From: Spongiibacter taiwanensis | GTDB lineage: Bacteria > Pseudomonadota > Gammaproteobacteria > Pseudomonadales > Spongiibacteraceae | NCBI RefSeq assembly: GCF_023702635.1 | Contig: NZ_CP098455.1 | Coordinates: forward strand, 2,108,001 to 2,172,000 | Direction: 5' to 3' | Length of the DNA: 64,000 nucleotides | In this document: in pieces, positions 39,745-48,024 of the stretch | Numbering within the stretch: the first letter of the stretch is position 1 | Layout of the letters: every line of letters begins with the position of its first letter | Position numbers and translations under genes: made by a program | The notes under the pieces: generated by a model | Database searches by the model: none | Told to the model about the DNA's origin: nothing | What the model saw: only the letters and a program-made list of their open reading frames with translations

Positions 39745-39764
39745 ACGCATTTCACGCAATGCGT
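39745..39764. promoter_or_regulatory. inverted repeat in the promoter region of the small secreted protein gene
   Basis: ACGCATT (39745-39751), 6-bp spacer, AATGCGT (39758-39764). It overlaps the next word, TCATGTGTGAATTTTA (39764-39779), which resembles TCACGTGTGCAATTCT upstream of the receptor. AATGCGTC also recurs upstream of the TetR gene (40698-40705). Operator size suits a TetR dimer. Confidence 0.5.
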
Positions 39765-39806
39765 CATGTGTGAATTTTATAGCACTTTGTGGAAACAAAA
39801 AATAGT

Positions 39807-39822
39807 CACGGTGTTCATTTTT
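39807..39822. promoter_or_regulatory. third copy of the CACGRTGTTCATT motif
   Basis: CACGGTGTTCATTTTT, nearly identical to the copies at 32671 and 32925 in the receptor promoter region 7 kb away. It lies about 110 bp upstream of the minus-strand secreted-protein gene. Confidence 0.45.
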
Positions 39823-39986
39823 GTGAACTAACGCTTTAAGTTTTTTTTGGTTAGCACGCTGAACTGTTTGTTGAGCTGGCAGGGAACAAGTAGGGGCGGA
39901 GAAGTAGAGCAGAAATTGGTGGAAAATCAGCGAGGTGGCGAGGGATATTATTGTTCTTATGTCAGCGCCACAGATCAGAATTTGCG

Positions 39987-40652
39987 TTAGTCGAGCTGCT
40001 CTCGGGCCGCATCGGAAAAAATCGCGGTCTGGCAGACATAGTCCAGTGCGTTGATGGCGTGGTTGAGTTCTTTGGTGTTGTGCCGGTCGATAAAGTAAGT
40101 ACAGTACAGCCCGACGATCCAGCCCAGAGCAAATCCGACACGGTCATAGTCGGCATTTTCCCGGCTCAACCCCCGTTGCTTGATTGCCTTCATTGATTCC
40201 ATCGCCATCTCGGAGATGGTGTTCATCATTTTTTCGTATAGGTCCGCCACGTTATTATCGTTGGGCATGGTGTCACGAACAGCGACAATAATAGCCTCGT
40301 GGGATTTAAAGCTCTTTACCATCCCCCGCACAGCTGCAGCCACGTCTTTGGGCTCGGCAATTTCGGCGTTCTCTGTCCAGGTGCCAAAACTCGAGGTGAC
40401 TTCCTCGGTGAAAAAATCCATCAGGCGTGCCACCAATTCTCCTTTATCTTTGAAATGCAGATAGAAGGTGCCGCGAGCCATGCCGGCTTCTTTGGTGAGT
40501 TGTTCAATGGAGATGGAGCCGAAGCTGTTGCCTTGCTGGAGAAGGCGCTCTGTTGCTGCCAGCAATCTTGCTTCTACTGAGGGCTTTTCGCCACCGTGTT
40601 TTGCGCGCGTCTTTCTGGTGGGTCGAGCCTGTAACTTTAATTTTGTATTCAA
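39987..40652 (-). CDS. TetR-family transcriptional regulator
   Basis: A 221-residue regulator with a basic N-terminal arm (RPTRKTRAKHGGEK), the TetR helix-turn-helix (SISIEQLTKEAGMARGTFYLHFKDKGELV, about residues 43-72) and an all-helical ligand-binding C-terminal domain. Such proteins are usually repressors released by a small hydrophobic ligand. The start is TTG; no better in-frame ATG exists nearby. It is divergent from an EamA transporter with 76 bp between, containing GACA-ATG-TGTC (40676-40686) and ATGTGTCAACTTTTA (40680-40694), likely an autoregulatory operator. Similar words upstream of 39699 and 32548 suggest it controls the receptor locus. Confidence 0.88.
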   Translation of the reverse strand: MNTKLKLQARPTRKTRAKHGGEKPSVEARLLAATERLLQQGNSFGSISIEQLTKEAGMARGTFYLHFKDKGELVARLMDFFTEEVTSSFGTWTENAEIAEPKDVAAAVRGMVKSFKSHEAIIVAVRDTMPNDNNVADLYEKMMNTISEMAMESMKAIKQRGLSRENADYDRVGFALGWIVGLYCTYFIDRHNTKELNHAINALDYVCQTAIFSDAAREQLD

Positions 40653-40675
40653 AGTGTGCTACCCGTTACAATTAA

Positions 40676-40705
40676 GACAATGTGTCAACTTTTAGTGAAT
40701 GCGTC
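40676..40705. promoter_or_regulatory. probable TetR operator between the regulator and the transporter gene
   Basis: Contains GACAATGTGTC (4-bp arms, 3-bp centre), ATGTGTCAACTTTTA and AATGCGTC. The latter two words also occur side by side, in reverse order, at 39758-39779 upstream of the small secreted protein gene. Position between divergent genes fits autoregulation. Confidence 0.45.
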
Positions 40706-40728
40706 GATAATAAACAATTTCTCTGTAT

Positions 40729-41652
40729 TTGTCTATTCAGGTTGATGTTCAAGTCAATTTAAACAGGTTGCTATTTGTGCACAACACATTGCCCAAGATT
40801 GGCTTGGCATTCCTATCTATCTATCTGATCTGGGGATCAAATTACGCAGCGCTCTCGTTAGCGGTCGATCAGGCCTCCCCATTGCTTATTGCGGGAAGCA
40901 GGGCGGTGCTTGCTGGCCCATTATTGCTGCTCGCCGGGATAATGATGGGAAAGCCTCTGCCGACTCGCCTGGATGATTACCTGGTGATGGGCTTGTCGGG
41001 TGTACTGGTATTGGTGGTGGCCAGTGTGACGGTTACTTGGGCTCAGCAATGGGTCCCGTCCGGCGTTTCTGCAGTCATTATGGCTAGTTCGGCTGTATGG
41101 CTTACTGTGTTTGGTGCATTGGGGAAAAGGGGCGAGCGCCCAACAGTATTGCAATGGTTTAGCCTGTTTCTCGGCTTGGTGGGCTTGCTGGTTGTGTTGA
41201 GTCGAGGTCGCAGTGACCCGATTGCGATGCCAATAGGACCTGCATTGGCGGTGCTTGGCGCGGCCATGTCTATGGCGTTAGGAACATTGTTGATGCGGCG
41301 CCGACCAATCAACTGCCACCCGGTGATGGCGGCTGGCATACAGAGCTGTGTGGCAGGGGGGCTTCTGGTACTGGTTTGTACCGCTTCCTGGGACGACTTG
41401 CATTGGCACTGGTCCACGAGCTTGTTTATGGAAGTCGCCTACCTGTCGATTTTTGGTTCCGGGATTGCCTATGTGCTGTATTGCTGGCTGGCCACCCAGG
41501 TTGCGCCGAGTAAGTTGAGCAGTGTTGTGTATGTGAGTCCCGCGGTGGCCGTGCTGATCGGCTTTGCCTTTCTGGGCGAGGTACTGTCCCCGTTGCAGTG
41601 GCTTGGCATCGGTGCGATCTTGCTGGCCACCCTGTTGCTGACTCGAGATTAG
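40729..41652 (+). CDS. EamA/DMT-family transporter
   Basis: A 307-residue membrane protein with ten predicted helices in two EamA repeats (FLSIYLIWGSNYAALSLAVDQASP; YLSIFGSGIAYVLYCWLATQVAPSKLSSVVYVSPAVAVLIGFAFLGE). Substrate unknown; members are mostly efflux carriers. The start is uncertain: TTG at 40729 has no clear ribosome binding site, and GTG at 40777 is an alternative that still precedes the first helix. Being divergent from the TetR gene, it is likely a TetR-controlled exporter, a common arrangement. Confidence 0.86.
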   Translation: MSIQVDVQVNLNRLLFVHNTLPKIGLAFLSIYLIWGSNYAALSLAVDQASPLLIAGSRAVLAGPLLLLAGIMMGKPLPTRLDDYLVMGLSGVLVLVVASVTVTWAQQWVPSGVSAVIMASSAVWLTVFGALGKRGERPTVLQWFSLFLGLVGLLVVLSRGRSDPIAMPIGPALAVLGAAMSMALGTLLMRRRPINCHPVMAAGIQSCVAGGLLVLVCTASWDDLHWHWSTSLFMEVAYLSIFGSGIAYVLYCWLATQVAPSKLSSVVYVSPAVAVLIGFAFLGEVLSPLQWLGIGAILLATLLLTRD

Positions 41653-41710
41653 GCGTATCTGGAGTGAGCGAGATGGCAGCCCCCATAAAACAATCGAGGC
41701 AATAATCACT

Positions 41711-42250
41711 ATGCCAGATAAATTTTGGATTGGCGCCAGCCCGGACGAAGCGCGTGGGCCCTATTCGGGGGTGATTGCGGGTAGCAACATCATCGCCGAT
41801 GATTTGCTGGTACCTCCCTCTAAGGGAGAGCGTTTGGTGGTTGATCTGCACGGCGAGGCCGAAGCCTGGTTTACCGTCATTGCGGTGGTCCCTGTGCGGG
41901 AATCCGCAGACAGTCGCTATTTCCAATTGCGAATCAAAGCGATCACCCCCGACCGCGCTGGGGAGGGGGTGGGCGCTACCGAAGACAATCCCGCGTTTGC
42001 ACTGGGGTCGCGCATTGCCGACAAGGCAGGCTTTTCGTTGTCAGGTTTAATGGGTGAATTTTCGCCGACGGCACCGACGCAGCCCGCTGCTGTTCAGAAC
42101 GCCGAATTGCGGGTGGCATTGCGGGAGCTTGAACAGCGAATTCGCCAGTGCCCCGCGGTTGGCCCAGAGCGACAGCAGGCACTGGATTCCCTGGCAGTCT
42201 TGCTGCGTAATCCCATTGTTGTTGGCATATTGGGTTCGGAGGAAAATTGA
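41711..42250 (+). CDS. hypothetical protein
   Basis: A 179-residue soluble protein without signal peptide. The N-terminal 90 residues look like a beta-rich fold (GERLVVDLHGEAEAWFTVIAVVP, YFQLRIKAITP), and the C-terminal 60 residues are helical with a coiled-coil flavour (NAELRVALRELEQRIRQCPAV). I do not recognise a family. It ends 30 bp before the next small gene on the same strand, and both probably belong together. Confidence 0.6.
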   Translation: MPDKFWIGASPDEARGPYSGVIAGSNIIADDLLVPPSKGERLVVDLHGEAEAWFTVIAVVPVRESADSRYFQLRIKAITPDRAGEGVGATEDNPAFALGSRIADKAGFSLSGLMGEFSPTAPTQPAAVQNAELRVALRELEQRIRQCPAVGPERQQALDSLAVLLRNPIVVGILGSEEN

Positions 42251-42292
42251 CGAGTTGCGCTTCCATCTCCACCCCTGCGCTTGTTTGAGCTT

Positions 42293-42751
42293 ATGGCCGC
42301 ATTAAAACCGTTGTTATTTGCCCAATACGGTGGCCTGGAGCATGGCCGAATCCGTAAGCGGGGCGACCTGATCGATATCGTGATTGATGATCGCGGGGAG
42401 GGCGACTTTGATGACGCCGGCCAACTGGTGTTCTGGTTTTGCACCTTGCGGGCAGAGGTTGATCTGACCCAGCGCATTACGGTGTTTGTGGAGGGTGTAT
42501 TGCCAGTGAGCGCAGCGCTGCGCGATTGGGTGCTCCGCCGGCTCGGGTCGCTGGATGAGGGTGAGAAACTGCGCCTGCAGTTCTCCTTTGAGCCGGGTGA
42601 GCAGCAGCGCCTCGACGAGCTTGCCGTGCTGATCCATGCAATGACAGCCCGCAATCGCTGGTTTCCCTTCCCCTTTTTGCGACATACCTGCCCCCGCACC
42701 GCCCGCTCGCTCTTTCGGTTTCGGGCAACTCTCGACACCGCCTGGGGTTAA
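42293..42751 (+). CDS. hypothetical protein
   Basis: A 152-residue soluble protein from the ATG at 42293; a TTG at 42281 in the same frame would add four residues, and neither start has a strong ribosome binding site. It begins MAALKPLLFAQYGGLEHGRI and has alternating strands and helices (GDLIDIVIDDRGEGDFD, LRLQFSFEPGEQQRLDELAVLI). The C-terminus is very basic and aromatic (RNRWFPFPFLRHTCPRTARS), perhaps for nucleic-acid or membrane contact. No family recognised. Confidence 0.55.
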   Translation: MAALKPLLFAQYGGLEHGRIRKRGDLIDIVIDDRGEGDFDDAGQLVFWFCTLRAEVDLTQRITVFVEGVLPVSAALRDWVLRRLGSLDEGEKLRLQFSFEPGEQQRLDELAVLIHAMTARNRWFPFPFLRHTCPRTARSLFRFRATLDTAWG

Positions 42752-42888
42752 CGGGCGGCCAGCGCCGGGAAATATTGCGATATCGCAAAGCGCAGAGCAA
42801 AGATGGGCTGGCGGTATTGCTCAGTTAGCCCGTCGTGCCGATCATATTTCCAACCACTATTGTCAGCCTGCCAAAAAGGAATGCGGTT

Positions 42889-43368
42889 ATGCAGTTGCGG
42901 GTCTATAAGGAAACCGACTTGCCGGAACTGGCGGCCTTGTTCACGCGCTCGGTGCATACCCTTGGTGTAAGTGCATACTCACCGCCTGAGTTATTTGCTT
43001 GGGCGCCAGTGCCGCCTGATCTAACGGTTTGGCAAATCCGGCTGGCCTGGCTGCAGGTAGTGGTAGCTGAGCAGGAGGGCAAGTCGCTGGGCTTTATCGG
43101 ATACAGCCTCGACGGGCATATCGACTTGCTGTTTACTGATCCGGAATGCTGCCGTCGCGGTATTGCTAAGAGCCTGTATCGGCATGTGGAGGCACGCCTG
43201 ATTCAATGGGGTGTGAGCCATTTGACCACCGACGCAAGCGTATTGGCGCGGCCTTTCTTTGCCCGCCAGGGGTTTGATGTGGTGGCCGAAGAACGGGTAG
43301 AGCGCCGCGGTCAGCGCTTGCTGCGCTACCGGATGGAAAAGCGTGTTGTGTGGTCGAGCACCGAATGA
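42889..43368 (+). CDS. GNAT-family N-acetyltransferase
   Basis: A 159-residue enzyme that transfers an acetyl group from acetyl-CoA to an unknown amine. It shows MQLRVYKETDLPELAALFTRSVH at the N-terminus, the strand IDLLFTDPECCRRGIAKSLYRHVE containing the acetyl-CoA pyrophosphate loop (R-R-G-I-A), and LTTDASVLARPFFARQGFDVV. It resembles the YafP/YjcF-like subgroup. The ATG at 42889 follows AAAGGAATGCGG; an upstream in-frame start at 42835 gives extra residues of no GNAT character. Confidence 0.88.
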   Translation: MQLRVYKETDLPELAALFTRSVHTLGVSAYSPPELFAWAPVPPDLTVWQIRLAWLQVVVAEQEGKSLGFIGYSLDGHIDLLFTDPECCRRGIAKSLYRHVEARLIQWGVSHLTTDASVLARPFFARQGFDVVAEERVERRGQRLLRYRMEKRVVWSSTE

Positions 43369-43432
43369 ACTGCCATTTGTCTGTCACAGTGTTGCGTTGT
43401 GATTGGCAATGTCCAACAGGTTGAGCAACTTC

Positions 43433-44068
43433 ATGAAACTGGTGATAAGTGGCTTTGACCCCTTCGGGGGGCTGGTCTGCAATAGCTCGCAAACGCTGGT
43501 AGAGGGCTTGGCCCTGCTGAGCCAGAGTCGCGCGGCCACCGGGTGGGCCGCAACATTGGATCTGCACACCCTGGTGTTGCCCACAGTCTATGGTCGGTCG
43601 GTGGAAAAATTGCAGGCCGCAGTGGCAAGGCAAACGCCAGAGCTTGTTGTCATGCTTGGGGTGGCGCCCAGCATCCGCGAATTGCGGCTGGAGACCCAGG
43701 CAATCAACCAGATTTCCACCAGCCTGCCCGACAATGACGGCTACCGGGCCCCGGTGCCCTGGATTGACCACAAGGGGCCAGCAACCTTGTCCTCCGACCT
43801 GGACCTGCCCGCGTTGCAGACGCAGCTGAAGGACCTGGGTGTCGATGTCGGCTTATCAAGCAACTGCGGCGACTATGTCTGTAACCATCTCTACTATGAA
43901 ATGCTGCGGTTTAGCCAGCGCTGTTCTCCGGCGTGTCGCGCCCTGTTTGTCCATGTGCCAGACCTGCATGGCACGGGCGATGAGCTGTCTGCCGCCCGGG
44001 AAATGCCCCAGCGGCTGAATGATCTCGCCATGCTGATCCAATGCCTGACCAGTGCTGCGCCGGTTTGA
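43433..44068 (+). CDS. pcp: pyrrolidone-carboxylate (pyroglutamyl) peptidase, C15 family
   Basis: Cysteine peptidase that removes N-terminal pyroglutamate. The 211-residue product has the family opening VISGFDPFGG, then VVMLGVAPS and LRLETQAIN with the likely catalytic Glu87, NCGDYVCNHLYYEML with Cys150, and LFVHVPDL with His174. All three catalytic residues are present. The longer frame from 43403 adds ten residues before MKLVISGFDPFGG that do not fit the family, so the ATG at 43433 is preferred. Some sites next to the triad differ from the best-studied enzymes (NSS instead of NPS), so specificity may vary. Confidence 0.85.
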   Translation: MKLVISGFDPFGGLVCNSSQTLVEGLALLSQSRAATGWAATLDLHTLVLPTVYGRSVEKLQAAVARQTPELVVMLGVAPSIRELRLETQAINQISTSLPDNDGYRAPVPWIDHKGPATLSSDLDLPALQTQLKDLGVDVGLSSNCGDYVCNHLYYEMLRFSQRCSPACRALFVHVPDLHGTGDELSAAREMPQRLNDLAMLIQCLTSAAPV

Positions 44069-44132
44069 CTGCGTCACCCATTTGCGGATGAGTGTCGTAT
44101 CATAGGGCGAAAAAACTGGCGTGGAGCGCGTG

Positions 44133-44360
44133 ATGACATTGACCCCTAATGTTGATCATATAGACACCCTGCTTGAACCCGGGGAGTCCTGCCTGGGTGC
44201 GGTGACCTTTGGCTTGTCGAAATCCGATATCAAATCCGTCAAGTCGACCTACCCTAATGCTGGCTTCCACAAGATGCTGGCCCGTCGTGCTGGCGCCTGG
44301 TTTGTTCGTCATCCACTCAATCCAGCGCCGATGATGAAGTCAAAGATTCTTCTTAGCTAA
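44133..44360 (+). CDS. hypothetical small protein
   Basis: A 75-residue soluble protein from an ATG with GGAG 6 bp upstream. It has a central VTFGLSKSDIKSVKSTYPNAG stretch and a basic end (KMLARRAGAWFVRHP). No domain recognised. It stands between the peptidase gene and a very strong terminator, so it is probably translated as the last gene of that unit. Confidence 0.5.
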   Translation: MTLTPNVDHIDTLLEPGESCLGAVTFGLSKSDIKSVKSTYPNAGFHKMLARRAGAWFVRHPLNPAPMMKSKILLS

Positions 44361-44399
44361 CGATATATCTATGCCACAAAAATGCGATATTAAAACTTG

Positions 44400-44437
44400 A
44401 ATAAGCCGGTGCCGGAAACATCCGGCACCGGCTTATT
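44400..44437. terminator. bidirectional terminator, perfect 17-bp stem
   Basis: A perfect inverted repeat: left arm 44400-44416, loop AACA, right arm 44421-44437, with AATAAG/CTTATT at the base. It lies between convergent genes and can serve both. Confidence 0.85.
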
Positions 44438-44443
44438 CTCCGA

Positions 44444-45010
44444 TCAGGCGGCGTGCCGCCCTTCGGCTATTTCTTCAATAATTTTGCGATTAAAGGCGGC
44501 CAGATCGTCGGGCTGGCGGCTGGTGACCACGCCTTGATCTACCGCCACTTCCTGGTCGACCCAGGTCGCACCGGCATTTTCCAGATCAGTTTTGATACTG
44601 GGGTATGAGGTTACCGTGCGACCCTTCAGCACACCGGCCTCGGCCAGCAGCCAGGGGCCGTGACAAATAGCCGCCACCGGCTTGATCTCTTCCTGACCGA
44701 AAAAGCCCTTTACGAACTCCACCGCATGGCGGTTGCTGCGCAACATATCGGGGTTGAACAAACCTCCGGGAAGAATCAGTGCGTGGTAGTCGGTGGGCGA
44801 CGCCAAGTCCAAGGTTTTATCAACCTGGACGGTATCGCCCCAGTTGTCTTTACGCCAGCCGGTGATGCTGCCCGACTTGGGCGACACCACATCGACTTTT
44901 GCGCCGCTTTCCGCCAAGGCATTGCGTGGTTCAACCAATTCGCTTTGCTCGAATCCATCGGTGGCCAGAATAGCCACGTGTTTGCCGGCAAGATGATTTC
45001 GATCACTCAT
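44444..45010 (-). CDS. DJ-1/PfpI-family protein (YhbO-like)
   Basis: A 188-residue protein of the DJ-1/PfpI/ThiJ superfamily; relatives have been described as deglycases, glyoxalases or stress chaperones. It has VAILATDGFEQSELVEP with the conserved acidic Glu21, LILPGGLFNPDMLR and the nucleophile elbow AAICHGPWLL with Cys116 followed by His117. Length and motif order match YhbO/PfpI. GGAGGCGC precedes the ATG, a good ribosome binding site. It is followed by the strong 44400 terminator. Confidence 0.92.
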   Translation of the reverse strand: MSDRNHLAGKHVAILATDGFEQSELVEPRNALAESGAKVDVVSPKSGSITGWRKDNWGDTVQVDKTLDLASPTDYHALILPGGLFNPDMLRSNRHAVEFVKGFFGQEEIKPVAAICHGPWLLAEAGVLKGRTVTSYPSIKTDLENAGATWVDQEVAVDQGVVTSRQPDDLAAFNRKIIEEIAEGRHAA

Positions 45011-45117
45011 TGCGCCTCCTTATAGCTCGGTAGGACGATTTCTGGGTGTTATCTTCTTGGCCAGTGATGGCAAGCAAAAGTTCCTTACAGCGCAGCACAC
45101 AGGAGGTGCGCTTTGCG

Positions 45118-45978
45118 CTAGGCGACCCGCTTGAGTCGCCGCCGGGGCGTGGTAGGGCGCTGGGGAAAATGGGGGCCGGTGGGCTCCGATTGACGAAGCA
45201 GGTAGTCGACGATGGCATCGCGCAATTTGCGATCACCGCCGGGAATACCCTGGTTGCCGAACAGGCGGTTGAATTCAAGCACATAGGGGTGCTCGCCGAC
45301 CAGGGCGATATCGAAGCCGGCATGATCAATGCCAAGGGTGGTGGCCAGGCGCAGGGCGAGCTCGACCGCCTGGGCTGGAACCGGGCTGTGATCAACCACG
45401 CCTCCCTTGCTGACATTGTTGTAAAAGCCTTGGGCGGCCTGCTGGCGCCAATAAGCGCACACGACCTGGTCCCCGACAATGACGACCCGCACATCCCGGT
45501 CGATCGGCAGATATTCCTGCACATAGAGCACATCGGTGAGCGCCAGATAACGGCGCCAGTCGGCCCGGTCCTCGATCAGCCAGACCCCGTTGCCCTGGGA
45601 GGCTTTGGGCAATTTGGCAACAAAGGGCAGCGCCATTTCCGCCCATAGCAGATCGGCATTTTCCGGGGTATTGGCTTCAATACGGGTGCAGGGCGTGTTG
45701 GCCGGGGCGACCAGCTCAAAGGCGCGGGTCATTTCGATTTTGTTGTGCCCCAGCCGATAGCTGGCTTCACTGGGAAAGACCCGCGCTTTCAAGCCGTAGG
45801 TGAGGGCGTTGAGCTGCCAATATTCCGGGAACAACACCCAGCTTGCGCTGCTGATCTCGTCGCGAAATGTAAAGAGTTGCTCGGGCTTGATCTGCAGGGT
45901 GTCTGCAAAACCCAGAGTACGAAAAATATCGAAGGAAACCCACGCCATACAGTGTGCACAGAAAATTGCGGTGCGCAT
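45118..45978 (-). CDS. ATP-grasp (RimK-like) protein
   Basis: A 286-residue predicted ligase. It has an N-terminal pre-ATP-grasp region, then the ATP-grasp core: LPFVAKLPKASQGNGVWLI (lysine and glycine-rich loop), DVLYVQEYLPIDRDVRVVIVGD, and the metal-binding end AGFDIALVGEHPYVLEFNRLFGNQG. The pattern matches the RimK/glutathione-synthase type that links an amino acid or a peptide by an amide bond. The substrate is not readable and there is no neighbouring ribosomal or peptide target. Its C-terminal tail is basic (RPTTPRRRLKRVA). Confidence 0.78.
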   Translation of the reverse strand: MRTAIFCAHCMAWVSFDIFRTLGFADTLQIKPEQLFTFRDEISSASWVLFPEYWQLNALTYGLKARVFPSEASYRLGHNKIEMTRAFELVAPANTPCTRIEANTPENADLLWAEMALPFVAKLPKASQGNGVWLIEDRADWRRYLALTDVLYVQEYLPIDRDVRVVIVGDQVVCAYWRQQAAQGFYNNVSKGGVVDHSPVPAQAVELALRLATTLGIDHAGFDIALVGEHPYVLEFNRLFGNQGIPGGDRKLRDAIVDYLLRQSEPTGPHFPQRPTTPRRRLKRVA

Positions 45979-46048
45979 TTTTAGGCTGAGGTTCGGGCGC
46001 CGTCAAGTGGCGCCCTTGGGTAGTTTTGCCGCTGCTATGCCAGTGCCA

Positions 46049-46666
46049 TCAGTCAAGAATGATGAGGTGGTTGGGCAGCTCGTTTTTATCCCGACTGGCG
46101 GGCAGGGTGCGCCCCAATTCTTCGCCGCAGGCGGCGATCGCAAACAGAAAGCCGTCCAAGGTTTTACCGGCCTTCACCTGCTGGGTAAAACGCGCCACTA
46201 CACTGTGCCAGTGGCTATCGGGAATGTGTTGGGAGATGCCCCGGTCCACCAGAATTTCGACATAGCGCTCGGCCTCCGAGACAAAAATCAGCATGCCGGT
46301 TTCGCCCTCGGTGTGATGGAGATTCTGTTCCAGAAATTGGCGGCGGGCCATATTACTGGCCCGCCAGTGACGCACCGACCGCGGCACCATCTGGACACCA
46401 AACCAGCGGCTGCGAAACACCATTGCCAACACGATAAACAGGCACCATTGGATCAGTACCAACTGATGGGCGCTGAGGGAGGCCAGGTAATAATTGATCG
46501 CGCCGGGCAGCACCAGTGCCAGCAACCCTGCCCACAGTAGGGGGATGTAGCTGTAATCATCGGATTGGCGCGCCAGCACGGTGACCAGTTCGGCGTCGGT
46601 TTTGCTCTCCACCGCCCGAATGGCATCGCTAACCTGTTGTTGTTCTGCCTGAGTCAGTAGGCTCAT
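46049..46666 (-). CDS. TPM-domain membrane protein
   Basis: A 205-residue protein with N-terminal TQAEQQQVSDAIRAVESKTDAELVTVL, two membrane helices (about 42-60 and 68-86) inserted in the middle, and a C-terminal TPM half (ETGMLIFVSEAERYVEILVDRGI, FTQQVKAGKTLDGFLFAI). The TPM domain is named for its Psb32/MOLO-1 relatives and has been linked to membrane protein assembly. It follows the second TPM gene and LemA on the minus strand, an arrangement known from many bacteria, so the three probably act together at the envelope. Confidence 0.82.
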   Translation of the reverse strand: MSLLTQAEQQQVSDAIRAVESKTDAELVTVLARQSDDYSYIPLLWAGLLALVLPGAINYYLASLSAHQLVLIQWCLFIVLAMVFRSRWFGVQMVPRSVRHWRASNMARRQFLEQNLHHTEGETGMLIFVSEAERYVEILVDRGISQHIPDSHWHSVVARFTQQVKAGKTLDGFLFAIAACGEELGRTLPASRDKNELPNHLIILD

Positions 46667-46687
46667 GAATTCTCCGTTATTCGCTTA

Positions 46688-47425
46688 TTACCAGCCACCG
46701 CTGGCACCGCCGCCGCCGAAGCCGCCGCCTCCACCACCAAAGCCGCCGCCGAAACCGCCACCGCCAAAGCCGCCCCGGTGGCCGCCGCCGAGTACCGAAC
46801 CCAGCACCATTCCGCCAAGGAAGCCGCGACCGCCGCGGCCCCCGCCGATCATCATCAAGATGACAAACAGCAAAATCAGGCCACCCAGGGCCGGTGGTGC
46901 TTGCTTGGGTTTGCTGGCCTTTGATGGCGCCAGTTTGCCGCCGCCGAGCACCTCCAGCATGGCATCGACCCCTTGACGAATACCGGTGTCGAATTGCCCC
47001 TGCCGGAATGCCGGGCTGATAATCTGAAAGATGATTTGGGCACTGACCGCGTCGGTGAGCTGCCCTTCGAGGCCGTAACCCACTTCAATGCGAATCTCCC
47101 GCTCTTGCTTTGCCACAATCAGCAGTGCGCCGTTGTCCTTGTCTTTCTGGCCGATGCCCCAGTGGCGGCCGAGCTGGTAGCCGTAATCCTCAATGGTTTC
47201 TCCCTGAAGATCCTTCAAGGTGACCACGGCCACCTGATTTCCCGTCGCCTGCTCATGGGCGGCCAGCTTTTTGGAAACCTCACGCTCGGTGGCGATGGAT
47301 AGCATGTCGGCGTTATCCACCACACGGCCACTGAGCTTGGGAAAGTCAGGCGCTGCATGGGCACTGGCGGCAAAGAACAGCAGTAGCGCCAGCAGGGGTA
47401 ACAAGGCGCGGCGGGGAGATGTCAT
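46688..47425 (-). CDS. TPM-domain protein with glycine-rich tail (YgcG-like)
   Basis: A 245-residue exported protein: signal peptide (LLALLLFFAASAHA), then a TPM domain (FPKLSGRVVDNADMLS, GNQVAVVTLKDLQGETIEDYGYQLGRHWGIG, REIRIEVGYGLEGQLTDAVS), one membrane helix near residue 175, and a C-terminal tail made almost only of glycine with Phe, Arg and a final GGW. This architecture (signal, TPM, helix, Gly-rich tail) is standard for the family. The ATG overlaps the lemA stop by one base (TGATG), so translation is coupled. Confidence 0.9.
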   Translation of the reverse strand: MTSPRRALLPLLALLLFFAASAHAAPDFPKLSGRVVDNADMLSIATEREVSKKLAAHEQATGNQVAVVTLKDLQGETIEDYGYQLGRHWGIGQKDKDNGALLIVAKQEREIRIEVGYGLEGQLTDAVSAQIIFQIISPAFRQGQFDTGIRQGVDAMLEVLGGGKLAPSKASKPKQAPPALGGLILLFVILMMIGGGRGGRGFLGGMVLGSVLGGGHRGGFGGGGFGGGFGGGGGGFGGGGASGGW

Positions 47426-48024
47426 CAGAACTCTACCTGCGGCGCCTGCTCGGCGTTCTCGGCGGTTGCTTCAAAGCTCTCGCGAACCTCAAGGTCGCTG
47501 TAGAGCACGCTGTGCCAGAGTCGACCGGGGAAGGTCCGAATCTCGGTGTTGTATTTCTCCACCGCCTTGATGTAGTCACGGCGAGCCACGCTGATACGAT
47601 TCTCGGTGCCTTCCAGCTGGGATTGCAGTGCCAGAAAATTCTGGTTGGATTTCAATTCCGGATACCGCTCCACCACCACCATCAAGCGGCTGAGCGCGCT
47701 GCTGAGCTGGCTCTGTGCCTGATCGAAAGCCTGCATCTTTTCGGGGTTGCTCAGGTCTTCCGCGTTCACGTTAATCGACGTCGCCTTGGCTCGGGCCTCG
47801 ACCACCGCGGTCAGGGTGTCTTTTTCCTGGGCGGCAAAGCCCTTCACTGTGCTGACCAGGTTGGGGATCAGATCGGCCCTACGCTGGTATTGGTTTTCCA
47901 CCTGACCCCAGGCCGATTTCACCTGCTCGTCGAAGGTGGGGATATTGTTGATACCGCAGCCGCTGAGCATCAGGGCGGCGAGCAACAGGCTGAAAAACGT
48001 GGTGCGTTTAGCACGGATGTTCAT
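47425..48024 (-). CDS. lemA: LemA family lipoprotein
   Basis: A 199-residue LemA protein from the ATG at 48024 (the frame is open much further upstream, but those residues have no family character). It has a lipobox-type signal (LLLAALMLSGCGIN), then the LemA core: FDEQVKSAWGQVENQYQRRADLIPNLVSTVKGFAAQE, a long helical bundle, and the C-terminal NTEIRTFPGRLWHSVLY segment. LemA is an envelope protein of unclear function that is commonly paired with TPM-domain genes, as here. Confidence 0.93.
   Translation of the reverse strand: MNIRAKRTTFFSLLLAALMLSGCGINNIPTFDEQVKSAWGQVENQYQRRADLIPNLVSTVKGFAAQEKDTLTAVVEARAKATSINVNAEDLSNPEKMQAFDQAQSQLSSALSRLMVVVERYPELKSNQNFLALQSQLEGTENRISVARRDYIKAVEKYNTEIRTFPGRLWHSVLYSDLEVRESFEATAENAEQAPQVEF

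Noticed and set aside
46665-46976. Proline-rich plus-strand frame (PPPPKPP repeats)
   Set aside because: It is the reverse complement of the glycine-rich tail of the TPM protein, which has proper family features on the minus strand.
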